From positions 66,324,991-66,388,990 of the forward strand of contig JALGPY010000003.1 of assembly GCA_023055425.1 (NCBI GenBank): a stretch of 64,000 nt of DNA, given 5' to 3'. The notes beneath the pieces are model-generated. The model saw only the letters and a program-made list of their open reading frames with translations. It did not search any database and had not been told where the DNA came from. The position numbers were made by a program, and so were the translations under genes. This DNA is from Linanthus parryae (Eukaryota > Streptophyta > Magnoliopsida > Ericales > Polemoniaceae). This document shows positions 42,311 to 52,735 of this stretch, piece by piece (position 1 is the first letter of the stretch; each line of letters starts with the position of its first letter).

Positions 42311-44000
42311 ATGGAGAGAAAATCTGAAAGATTCAAGCAGCAAGGTCAGGTTTCTTCAAAGAGAATCAAGAGGAAAGAAAACTGGAAGATCACCATTCAT
42401 GGATCAAACTCTGATTCTACAGCTAGCATGCATAAAACTTCTCCACCATCGAAGAGAATCAAGAAAGGGAAGGTAGTTCAAGAAGTTGGGTCAGAATCTG
42501 AATCTGGAACAGAGGCAGTGGTGAAAGATAAGGAGAAGGGTGATAAATCTCCAAAAGGAAAGAAGCCAAAGGAAAAGAAGGGTGATCCATCTACTAAGAA
42601 GAAGAGAGTCAAACACAATTCTGTGAAGACTAAGAAAGCTTCTGGACATGGTAAGAACCTTCTGCCAGAGTCTTGGTTTATTAATCCAGAAGTTAAGAAT
42701 GTTTGGATGGATGGTTATGCTTCTTAAAAGGTATCCTATTGTAGTCTGTGAAGAGTTGTTAAGTAAGTTGGATATAGACTCCATTAGGAAGTTAAAAGAA
42801 TCATCTGTTGGAAGTTGTTGAATCCAACCTATGAGACTTATCCTAGGTTAACCAGGTTGTTTTATCTGAATTTAGTTCAAGAAGTCGATGATAGTGATAG
42901 TTATGTGTTGAATTCTAAAGTGGCTGGTGTGGATATAAATTTAGACCACAAGGTTCTTGCCAAATTCTTGGGAGTACCTAGGAAGTATAGGGTACATGAA
43001 CATCCAGATAGGAGGGAGTGCATGGAGTTAGAAAACTCTATATTTTTCTTGGAGGGTACACCAACTGGACACAAATAGTTAACACACTCTTTGTTCAACT
43101 GTGAAGCCAAAAACTTATTCCCAATTATCATGAGGTGTGTGGTACCAAGGGAGTATTCTAAAGAACTGGTGACTGACAGGGTGTTAGTTCTGAGGTACTT
43201 AATCTGTCAAGGCTTTGATGTTGATTTGCCTACTGTAATCATGGAGCGTATGGTTTACTGTGGAAGTAGAACTTGCCTTATGAAAATTTGTTCCCACTTT
43301 TCTTTAAACACTTTGGGGGTGCCCATGGAGGATGAGGAGAAGATTACAAGTGGTTTTGGGTTGGTTGATGAAGCATCACTTCAAAGGATTGGTGTTGTTC
43401 CGACTAGTGAGGGGAAGTGGAAATTCTATTCTGAATTGTCTACAAAATAGCTGAAGGAGAAGGATTACATCAAACCCAGAACAGCAACAACATCAAAGGC
43501 TTCTAGTACCTTGGATTTTTCTCTGTTTCTAGATAGAGTTGAAGTTTAGAGGATGGTATTGAAGATCTTAGACAAGGGTTGTTTGATCTGTCTACTGATT
43601 TTGTGAAGTTCAAAGGTTTAGTGACTTCAAATTTGGATGTGATAATCAAATGTTTGGACTTGGAGAAGATACCATCTGCTGAGAGTTGAGATACCAGTAT
43701 TGATTCAGATGAAGTTATCGGGGAAAATATGAAGAAGAAGAAGAAGAAGAAGAAGAAGAAGAAGAAGAAGAAGAAGAAGAAGAAGAAGAAGAAGAAGAAG
43801 AAGAAGAAGAAGAAGAAGAAGAAGAAGAAGAAGAAGAAGAAGAAGAAGAAGAAGAAGAAGAAGAAGAAGAAGAAGAAGAAGAAGAAGAAGAAGAAGAAGA
43901 AGAAGAAGAAGAAGGTTCCAATAGTTCTTGCTATCTAATTGATCAGAATGATGATGAAGCTGCTCAGAAAAATACGGCAACAGGTGAAGAGGTAATTGCA
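42311..44000 (+). pseudogene. B2 third ORF, plant-transposon-protein-like, broken
   Basis: The ATG at 42311 opens 138 codons (MERKSERFKQQG, Lys/Arg-rich, then LPESWFINPEVKNVWMDGYAS), longer than in B1 where a stop follows at once. After a shift the core is read in pieces: YPRLTRLFYLNLVQEV and VDINLDHKVLAKFLGVP (42815-43078), then RVLVLRYLICQGFDVDLPTVIMERM and GFGLVDEASLQRIGVVP (43091-43450). The poly-Glu stretch is an expanded GAA repeat (43731-43914); read from upstream it gives poly-Lys. Homology ends near 44000. Confidence 0.72.
43731..43914. repeat. (GAA)n microsatellite, about 61 units
   Basis: A perfect GAA/AAG run of about 184 bp in the B2 third ORF. The same place in B1 (about 16907-16937) has only about 30 bp, so the run grew after the two copies separated. 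Long poly-Lys, poly-Ser or poly-Leu frames here are just translations of the repeat. Confidence 0.97.
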
Positions 44001-44042
44001 GGGAATGGCTCCATCCTTTGTATCTATGGAGGTATTATTACA
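44001..44042. other. Short unassigned stretch
   Basis: 42 bp between the end of B2 homology and the G2 LTR. It may be target DNA or diverged B2 sequence. Confidence 0.3.
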
Positions 44043-45475
44043 TTATAACTGCGTTTTTGGAGTTATTTATGCCTTATATTTCTACGTTTTGCGTGCTCAA
44101 CATGGAGAATTTGTCGTCTTTTGCGTAAATTATGCTAAATTGTGATAATATGAGTTCATGAGTCTTTAATTGTTGAATCCAGGCGTTTCTATAGATATTT
44201 TGAGATTTTATTGTGATATGATCGCGGGTTGTGTTTTCGTGTTGTGATTCATCGGAAAACAGGGCATGGAGGATCATGCGGGAGATGGAAACGAGCTTCG
44301 GAAGCAAGGAACTCAAAGGAAAAAGTCAAAGAAGAAGTGCGGAAAAAAGGAGTCTTCGTACGAAGACAAATTTCTTCGTACGACGAGATCATACTTAGCC
44401 AAAATTTTGAAGTCTGAAAATCTCTTCCTAAACAAGCTTGCAGTACTTACATAGGAAGGCCTTCGTACGAAGAGGAATTTCTTCGCACGAAGACTCGACA
44501 TCGCAGAAAAACGCAAGATTTTTTGGGGGTTTTGTGTAGTTTATCCAAACTTTGTAATATTGTTATGGAAACGTTTTTAAGTGTTTTAGGTCGTGATTTT
44601 AAGTGGTTTTTCACGTTAGAGACATATTTTGGAGAGCTAGAAGCCATTGTTGGAGCTTGGGAGCTTTGGATCACTCGTTTGGATTCTCAACTCTTTCGTT
44701 TCCTTAGTTTTTGCTAATTATGAGATACATGAAACTCGTTGTTTTGAGTATGAACCGTAGTAGCTAAACCCTTTTTTCTGGGAATTCTCGTTTGGTGTAG
44801 CTAGGGTTTGCTATTTTGAGATTGTGATTCAAGTTTTCAACTTAATCTATCACGTCTTTTATTATTATGGGTTGTTTATGGTTTTGATTCTATTATTCTT
44901 GCGCGTAGATAACGAAGGAGTAATCTTAATTGACATTCACGTGGTAACTCCGTAAAAGTTAGTCGTTAAAGTAAATAATCCACCTAGTTGAATCAATATT
45001 TGGTAACTCGGTATTGTTAACTAGGATCGTTGGAGTAGAATTATGATTTCTAATGCATGCTTAAAGGTGAAATAGATTTGGTAACTCGGTGTATTTTGGT
45101 TTTAGGCATAGATAATTTGCTTGGTAACTCTGTAAGTTTTACATTGCTCGATTAATAGTAAAAGACACGTTGTTGTTTCACGAATCAAAGCATAAGCTTA
45201 GATCATCCCTAGTGAACCTAGAGAATTCCCGGTATTTTACCTCTTATTAGAAAAGTCATTAATCACTCTTTGTTAATCGTGAACCATTCAACTCGATTAA
45301 TTGAGAATCTTGTTATTTTTATTTTAGTAGAATTAGAACAACAAACAACTTTGCGAATTGCCCACATAAGGTTTAAGATAATAACTGGTTTAACAAAGTC
45401 CCTTGGGTTCGACAACCCGGATATCCGGATTACTATTACACGCGACAACCGTACACTTGCGGTAAGATCGTGTCA
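44043..45475 (+). repeat. 5' LTR of G2
   Basis: 1433 bp, TTATAACTGC to CGTGTCA; the 3' copy begins TGATAACTTC, so the first bases have changed. Palindromes based on CTTCGTACGAAG lie at 44352-44367 (16 bp, perfect), 44373-44386 (imperfect), 44461-44472 (perfect) and 44481-44492 (one change). Confidence 0.88.
44352..44492. repeat. Palindrome pairs in the G2 LTR
   Basis: Two pairs, each about 20 bp centre to centre, separated by about 90 bp. The stretch between them (including CTTGCAGTACTT) is repeated with changes at about 51854-51930, upstream of ORF3. Confidence 0.88.
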
Positions 45476-45481
45476 AGTTTT

Positions 45482-45499
45482 TGGCGCCGTTTCCGGGGA
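45482..45499 (+). other. Primer binding site of G2 (tRNA-Asp)
   Basis: TGGCGCCGTTTCCGGGGA matches the tRNA-Asp complement with one change (G to T), 6 bp after the LTR. Confidence 0.88.
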
Positions 45500-45612
45500 C
45501 TTCAGCTAAATTAGTTATAATTCCTAGCCTTAGGGATTTTACTTTTCTGTTTATATCTATTACTCACCTACGTTTTGCGTGATCTGTTATTTCAGGTTAG
45601 CTTGTACGGTGC

Positions 45613-47130
45613 ATGTCCCGTTCTAGAAACGAGCCTTTGCATCCTACACTTGAAGACCCGGAATCCCTGTTACGAGCACAGCATAGAGACAAGAGGAAAT
45701 CAAGCTCAGTTACCATGGATGCTGAAACCAGAGCCGAGTTTGAAAGGATCTGCAAGGGTATGCAAGATGCGGAAGCAGGTTGAGTTGCAGCTGTGGAAGA
45801 TGCAGCAAATAGAGCAAGGAAAATTAGGAGATCACGGCTCAGTTGACCGAGGTGCAAGCTGCTATGGCACGCTTGAACCCTCCAAATCCACAACCACGTC
45901 TTGGTGTGGGGGTACAAGTGAGGAATGTTGGAGGTAATAACAACAATGGGGGAAAAATTAATAATGGGGGGAATAATGCACGAGATGTGGCGGCACAGGT
46001 GAATAATGTTGAAGAGGATGAGCGTCCTTTGGTGGACTACTTCAGAAATACACCGGAGGGGTATCAACCAAATATTGTCAGGCCACAGATTAACGCTGCG
46101 CATTTCGAAGTACGCCAACCATTGATCACCATGGTTCGCGATGAGTGCTTATTAACTGGAGCCCCAGGTGACGATCCACACCAACACTTGCTCAATTTTG
46201 AACAGATTACCTCCACTATGTATGATCAGATAGTTCCCCTCGAGACGATAAAGCTCGTGCTTTTTCCCTTCTCCTTATCGGGAAAAGCAAAGACATGGCT
46301 TATGGAACTTCCAGCAGGCAGTATCGCTATATGGGCAGAGTGTTGAAAGGAATTTCTCAGGAAGTATCTTCTGCCATCCAAGGTTGCTCAACGGATGGCT
46401 GATATAACAAAATTGGCGCAACAGGAAGATGATTCTCTGGGAGACACATGGAGAAAGTTCAACCAGCTCCTTCTCAGACGCCCCACTCACGGAGAACCAC
46501 GGTACAAAATTTTACATTATTTTTATAATGCTCTAGACAGAGAAACGGCAAACGAACTGGATATGATGGCTCAGGGCAACTTTATGGGCTTAGGATTACA
46601 GAGATGCCGGGATCTGCTGGATAATGTGGCAAAACGTGAGTCCACGAGGTCTGAGACCCGTAGAAACACAAAATATGATGGAGCATTGGTTAGTAAAATT
46701 GAGTCCATGGTGGAACAAAAATTCGAACATCAGATGGCAGTGATGACTTCGTCTTTCAGTAATATGAATCCATCGGCATAGGTGAATTAAGTGGGAGAGA
46801 TGGTAGCAGATGCAAATCAGGGATATGGATATCGTATTGAAGACGTGAACTACATGGGTCAACCACAACAGCAGCAGTGGTCTAACACATATCATCCGAA
46901 TAACCGCAACCACCCCAATTTCAGCTTTGCCAATCCAAGTAGTGGATTATACGCACCACGTCAAAGGCCAAATTTTCCATACCAAGCACAAAGACGGGTT
47001 CCACAACAGTAGGCTCCACAATCAGAAGAACAAGATACAAACGCGTTGTTGATGAGCCATGAGACACAGATTGGCCAGATAGCCAACCAAAACACTCGAC
47101 CTCCACCTGATATGTGGCCCTCAAACACAA
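45613..47130 (+). pseudogene. G2 gag, broken
   Basis: The ATG at 45613 (MSRSRNEPLHPTLEDPESLL) corresponds to the G1 Gag start. A stop lies at 45781-45783; after a shift the frame 45843-46346 carries the Gag core (LLNFEQITSTMYDQIVPLE, LVLFPFSLSGKAKTWLMELP), another stop follows WAEC, then KEFLRKYLLPSKVAQ and FYNALDRETANELDMMAQGNF (46395-46781). The Gln/Pro-rich part (PQQQQWSNTYHPNNRNHPNF) lies at 46791-47012. It is the structural capsid protein, not functional here. Confidence 0.83.
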
Positions 47131-47147
47131 TCACTCCACCTGAGTAG

Positions 47148-47969
47148 TTGAAGGCTAACACTACTCACATTGGGATCACCACTGAGGATCCTCCATATCC
47201 TACACACGCGCGAGCTGAAGCAACAAAATCCACTGAAAAGGCTTTGGGTGAAGACATTCCCGTGCCTACCGGGATTCCCCAATCAAAGGACACGAGTAGG
47301 AAGTCAGAGGAGAAGCAAAAGCCAAAGGAGTACAGCATGTGTGTGCCATACCCTCAAAGGTTGAAGAGTCAAGAGGACGCTAAGCACTTCACGAAATTTG
47401 TGGATATTTTCAAGAAGTTGCATATTAATATCCCTTTCGCGGAGGCCATTTCACAAATGCCCAAGTATGCAAAATTTCTCAAGGACCTCCTCTCCAATAG
47501 GAGGCGCATGGATGACTTTGAAACTGTAACCGTGAATGAAGAGTGTAGCGCCGTAGTGCAAAAGGCGTTGCCCAAGAAGATGAAAGATCCGGGCGATTTC
47601 ATCATTCCTGTGACATTGGGAGATGCGTTCCATGGTAGAGCATTGTGTGATCTTAGAGCAAGCATAAATTTGATTCCCACATCAGTATTCGAGCAACTTA
47701 GTGTAGGGGATCCAAAGCCTACTCGTATGTGTTTGCAGATGGCCGACCGTACTATCAAACGCCCAAGGGGCATGTTGGAGGATGTGCTTGTGAGAGCCGA
47801 AGGACTAATCTTCCCCGCGGATTTTGTGATTCTAGACATGGAGGCTGATGATGATGTCCCACTCATATTGGGACAGCCATTCCTAGCCACGGGGAAGACT
47901 GTCATTGATGTTGCCAATGGAGAGTTGACAATGCGGATTAATGATGAGAAGGTGGCGTTCAATGTCTGA
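47148..47969 (+). pseudogene. G2 protease region
   Basis: An open stretch of 273 codons with the spacer KYAKFLKDLLSNRRRMDDFE and the aspartic protease: ALCDLRASINLIP, then FVILDMEADDDVPLILGQPFLAT. The active-site motif, DLGA in G1, reads DLRA here: a Gly to Arg change next to the catalytic Asp that should abolish activity. The frame ends at AFNV-stop. Confidence 0.85.
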
Positions 47970-49807
47970 AGCTATGAAATTTCCCGCGTATGCGGTGAGT
48001 GAGCAGTGTTTTGGTGTGGAGGCATACACACCAGACGAGGAGGAAGATATCTTATTGGAGCGGCTGTATGAGAAGCTTGCTCTACTTGACTCAAGCGAAA
48101 AGGAACAAGCTATGGAAGCTACTGGCGTCAGCCCCAACCCGTGAGGGAAGCAGGAATATTCTTACTCTTTCTCTTATTACTGCTCCTATTTTAGAACTAA
48201 AGCCTTTACCTGTTCATTTAAAATATTTATACTTGAGATCTAATGAGACTTTGCCTATGATTGTGTCTGCATGTTTGGACAGGGAACATGATGAGCAGCT
48301 TCTCAAGGTAGTGCAGGAACGAAAAGCATCTATGGGATGGACCATAGCAGATATCAAGGGGAACAGCCCCACAGTTTGCCAGCACAAGATCCGGCTCATG
48401 GAAGATAAGAATTCGGTAGTTCAATATCAGCGCCGCCTCAACCCTCACATGTAGGAGGTGTTGAAGAAAGAGGTGCTTAAATGGTTGGAAGCAGGCATCA
48501 TCTACCCGATTTCCGACAGCACATGGACTAGCCCGGTGCAGTGTGTCCCTAAGAAGGGAGGTATTACTGTGGTGGAAGGGGAAAAAGGTGATCAGATTGC
48601 CACTCGTACTGTTCCTAGGTGGAGAGTTTGCATGGATTACCGCAAACTCAATGATGCCACATTGAAGGATCATTTTCCCCTCCCGTTCGTTTATCAAATG
48701 ATTGATAGGATGTCGCGTTATTCGCATTATTGGTTTCTTGATGGATACTCCTAGTATAATCAAATAGCAATTGAGCCAGCTGACCAGGAGAAGACGACAA
48801 TCACTTGTCCTTATGGGACCTTTGCTTTTAGACGCATGCTATTTGGGTTATGCAACGCACCTGCCACGTTTCAGAGGTGTATGATGTCTATCTTCTCTCA
48901 CATGATGGAGCAGAATTTTGAGGTATTCATGGATGATTTTTCGCTCTATGGTGATGGATTCGAAGACTGTCTACAGCAGCTAGCTCGGGTTCTTGACAGA
49001 TGTATTGACACCAACCTAGTGCTCAAATGGGAGAAGTGTCATTTCATGGTGACCGAGGGAATAGTGTTGGGGTAAAAGATTTCAAGCAAGGGTTTAGAGG
49101 TGGACCGAGAAAAAATTGAGGTGATAGATAAGCTTCCTTATCCTACATCTGTCAAATGGGTACGGAGTTTCTTGGGACACGCAGGGTTTTACCGGCGGTT
49201 CATCAAGGATTTCTCAAAGATTACGAAGTCGTTATCTGGTTTTCTTGAGAAAGATGCAGTTTTCGACTTTGATGCAAAATGCAGGGAAGCTTTTTATGTG
49301 CTCAAGGAAAGGTTGATCAGCTCACCCATCATAGCCACACCAGACTGGACCTTGCCATTTGAGTTTATGTGCGATGCCAGCGACTATGCGGTGGGAGCAG
49401 TATTGGGACAGCGGAAAGACAAGGTAGCTCATGTCATTTGCTATGCCAGTCGTACTCTTAATAATGCACAGGTTAAATATGCCACCACGGAGAAAGAGAT
49501 GTTGGCTATCATCTTTGCGTTGGACAAGTTTCGTCCATATCTTGTGGGTTCTCAGGTGATGATTTTCACAGACCATGCAGCCCTCAAGTACCTTCTCACC
49601 AAGAAGGACGCAAAGCCAAGACTGATCTGGTGGGTTCTGTTAATGCAAGAGTTTGACGTGGTAATCAAAGAAAAGAAGGGGGTAGAGAATGTTGTTGCAG
49701 ACCATTTGTCACTGCTGGAAAATGAAAAACACGAAGATGTGCCAATTAGAGAAGATTTTCCAGATGAACAATATGGTAGTTGTAGCAGTTGTGCCTTGGT
49801 TTGCTGA
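47970..49807 (+). pseudogene. G2 reverse transcriptase and RNase H, broken
   Basis: RT begins in another frame (LELKPLPVHLKYLYL, 48190-48454), then [19 protein letters not shown] and [13 protein letters not shown] without the G1 frameshift, then the catalytic FMDD near 48926-48937. Stops: after DGYS at 48752-48754 and after GIVLG at 49073-49075. RNase [38 protein letters not shown] and [15 protein letters not shown] (49100-49807). Inactive. Confidence 0.87.
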
Positions 49808-51097
49808 CTTGGCAGATTTCAAGGCACTCAACATTGTCCCCAAAGACATAATCTTCCATCAAAAAAAGAAGTTCTTCGCAAATGCACGACGTTATTTTTG
49901 GGATGACCCCTATCTGTTCAAGTTATGAGCTGATAATGTGTTGAGAAGATGTGTAGCTGAGCCAGATACGTTGGATATTCTTAGGCATTTCCATGAACTG
50001 AATTGTGGAGGACATTTTGGCAAGACGCGCACTGTAGCTAAGGTACTTCAAAGTGGTTTTTATTGACCTTCTTTACATAAGGATGCTCATTTATTTGTAC
50101 AGCAGTGTGACCGGTGTCAGCGAACCGGCAATATCTCCAACCGAAATGAGATGCCTCAAAATTTTGTGCTGGAGGTGGAGCCGTTTGACGTGTGGGGCAG
50201 TGATTTAATGGGGACATTCCCCTCTTCACTTGGAAATCTTTATATTTTGTTAGTTGTGGATTATGTGACAAAGTGGGTAGAGCCAATGGCATGTCCCAAG
50301 AATGATGGAGCTACTGTAGAGAGATGTGTGCGCAAGAACATATTCACGCGGTTTGGGACTCCCAGGGCCATTATCGGTGATGAGGGATCGCATTTCGTGA
50401 ACAAGGTATTTTTCAATGTCTTGAGAAAATATGGGGTAAAGACACATAAAATATCACTAGCTTATCATCCGCAGTCGAATGGGCAAGTTGAAGTCTCTAA
50501 CAGAGAGATAAAGGGGATTCTAGAGAAGACAGTCAACCCGGGACGCAAAGATTGGTCCCTGCATTTAGATGACAGTTTCTGGGCATATAGGACTGCATAC
50601 AAGACCCCTTTAGGCATGTCTCTCTACCAGCTAGTATTTGGGAAGTCGTGACACCTTCTGGTGGAATTTGAGCACAAGGCGTTCTGGACCTTGAATAAGA
50701 TCAACTTGGATGCTAAGCTCTCAGGTGAGCAACGGAAACAAGCACTACTTAAACTTGAGGAATTTCGATTGATGGCATATGAGAGTGTAAAAATTTATAA
50801 GGAAAGGACAAAGCAGTGGCACGACAGGCACATCATACCGAGAGACTTCAAGGTAGGACAGAGGGTGCTGATCTTCAATGCCAGACAAAAACTGTTTCCA
50901 GGAAAGTTGAAGTCTAGATGGAGTGGTCCCTACACGATTAGTGCAGTTATCCATGGGGCTCTCTTGAGGTGGAAGATGCAAATGGGAATAGGTTCAAGGT
51001 AAATGGCCAGAGAGCAAAGCAGTATGTGGATGGGAATTTCATTGGAGTTATTGAATGGCTCCATGCGACTCCGGCTATTTGGGTATCTCTGAGGTAA
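49808..51097 (+). pseudogene. G2 integrase, broken
   Basis: Zinc-finger part near 49960-50120 ([22 protein letters not shown]) with stops at 49926 and near 50064. Catalytic core 50151-50651: VWGSDLMGTFPSS (Asp), AIIGDEGSHFVNK (Asp), [16 protein letters not shown] (Glu). Stop at 50649-50651, then the C-terminus with SRWSGPYTIS and, after a shift, VNGQRAKQYVDGN to the TAA at 51095-51097. DDE residues survive but the frame does not. Confidence 0.86.
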
Positions 51098-51133
51098 CTG
51101 GGTCGGGCCGTCGACCTTAAATTACAAGCGCTT

Positions 51134-51151
51134 GTTGGGAGGCAACCCAAC
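51134..51151 (+). other. Post-pol hairpin of G2
   Basis: GTTGGG-AGGCAA-CCCAAC: same loop and stem as G1 26702-26719, with the outer pair G-C instead of T-A. Confidence 0.65.
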
Positions 51152-51835
51152 CTATTTATTGCTGTAGTTTAGGTTTTAATACTGTTTTGTTTATTTTTAT
51201 TCAGTTTGATTATTTTGAGAGGTGCGAGATAGTAGATTTAATATTTCCAATGAGTAGTGCAGGATTTCGAGGTGAAAGGCCTATTCCGAATCCCTCTTCT
51301 TGATGCGCGTGTACAAAACAGAGTAAAAATTGAAGAATAGCAGCCTAGAACGCGTATCGGGATCCGAAATGAAGAAATTGAAGATTAACACCATTCCGAC
51401 ACTCACTCAACACACGCACCTGGGGAAGATCATGTTCCCGGACTCCCCGTCTTGATATCCGTGAGGATTTTATTGAGGAACGGAGAAACTTAGCACATTG
51501 GCACAGATTACGAGGTGATATTTTGAAGACGAGACTGAAAACAGAATTGAAGAGTGCCAAGGTGTGGGGGTGGTTTAGAGATTTCTGTAGATAGGTGCAT
51601 CGCGCATATCAAAGTCCGGATGAGAAAGATACGCCAAAAAGGATGCTCAAGAGAGTAAAACGAGGCCAAAAGCATCCGGAAATGCAAAATTGACGAATGA
51701 AACATCCCTTGTATTTTGGGAGTGCTTTATGGTAAAAAGGGAGTCTCGAGGACCAGGCGATCCTTCGGAAAACAAAGGCACGATCGGATACGCGAAAAAA
51801 AATACCAAAAAGGATGTTTTTGGCAGGTCCAGACT

Positions 51836-52000
51836 TCTCTTCGTACGAAGAGAGACATTTATCTTAGAAAATTTTTTGGCCTCTGAATATTGTCTTCCCA
51901 GAACAGCTTGCAGTACTTGTCTGGGAAGACCTTCGTACGAAGACAAATTCTCTTCGCACGAAGAGTCTTCGTACGAAGAGAATTGTCTTCGTACGAAGAC
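51836..52000. repeat. Palindrome cluster upstream of G2 ORF3
   Basis: 51836-51853 (TCTCTTCGTACGAAGAGA, 18 bp, perfect), 51931-51942 (perfect core), 51950-51965 (one change), 51966-51979 (perfect) and 51985-52000 (GTCTTCGTACGAAGAC, perfect). Centre spacings in the right group are about 21, 15 and 20 bp. Confidence 0.9.
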
Positions 52001-52735
52001 AACCGCTGAATTGACAGGTTTGCCCGATAGAGAGAAGGAGAAGGGAGGATTAATTGGAGGGCATAATTTACATTTTGCACGATTTCTTTGGAGATAGTTG
52101 AAGATGAAGGTGCTTCTCCTTCATTCTTCACGTTCAGTTCTTCACCCCATCCTCCATAGCCGAACACCTCCTTTCTCTCTCCAAGTTCAAATATTCACCA
52201 AATTCAACGAGCGAGATAGGATTTTGTGCGGATTTTCAAGGAGATCAAGGATTGGTAGAGGGTTTTAACTGAAAGAGAATCATGAGGGAGAAATCAGTGA
52301 AAGAGAATCTAGGGTTTTCGGTCCTAGATTCAAAATTTGGGCAAGTTGGAGCTTGATTCAGCCTTCGGTCAAGAAGGCAACCTCAATGGGGACATCACAA
52401 GGAGCACGGTGCACCGTTCAATTCAATATTTCATCGAAAATTTTTGGCGACCTCAAAAACAGTCCCTCTTGCCGGATTTTCTGCAAATTGTGCCCGTAAG
52501 ACTTGCTCCGGGCATGTAGGTATTCTCTGCTCTAGTAATTTCAATATACGAGTCTTAGGCACAATTGAGTAAAAGCCCAATTTTATTTTGTTGCGCTTAG
52601 TAGCGTGCTTGGGGCGATTGAATAGAGTCCTAGGATTACGTGCTTCAAATTGCTTACGTGTTTAATTTCTGCAAACACTTCTTGTCACATTGCACGGGTT
52701 GAATTGCTTGTTTTAATTGAATTTGAGCATTAAAA

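Larger units (their letters stand above)
37050..44000 (+). mobile_element. Sirevirus-like Copia element B2, without LTRs, apparently permuted
   Basis: A second copy of family B. From about 37210 it runs gag, protease, integrase, RT, RNase H, third ORF, as in B1. No LTR flanks it. Instead, about 37050-37208 matches the tail of the third ORF (B1 17057-17215) and joins directly to sequence matching the last bases of the B1 LTR and what follows (AACAATCTTGTGACA). The third ORF on the right stops near 44000 at about the same B1 coordinate where the left piece starts. The element thus looks circularly permuted, with the LTR missing. The 5' piece could instead be the remnant of a tandem copy. Confidence 0.7.
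51098..52735 (+). promoter_or_regulatory. G2 spacer between pol and ORF3
   Basis: 1.6 kb without a credible gene. It holds the post-pol hairpin (51134-51151), a palindrome cluster (51836-52000) with intervening sequence like the LTR module at 44352-44492, and a CT-rich tract (about 52165-52182). The order palindromes, CT-tract, ORF3 matches G1. Confidence 0.5.

Noticed and set aside
43705..43980. Long poly-Leu, poly-Ser and poly-Lys open frames
   Set aside because: They are six-frame readings of the (GAA)n microsatellite, not genes.
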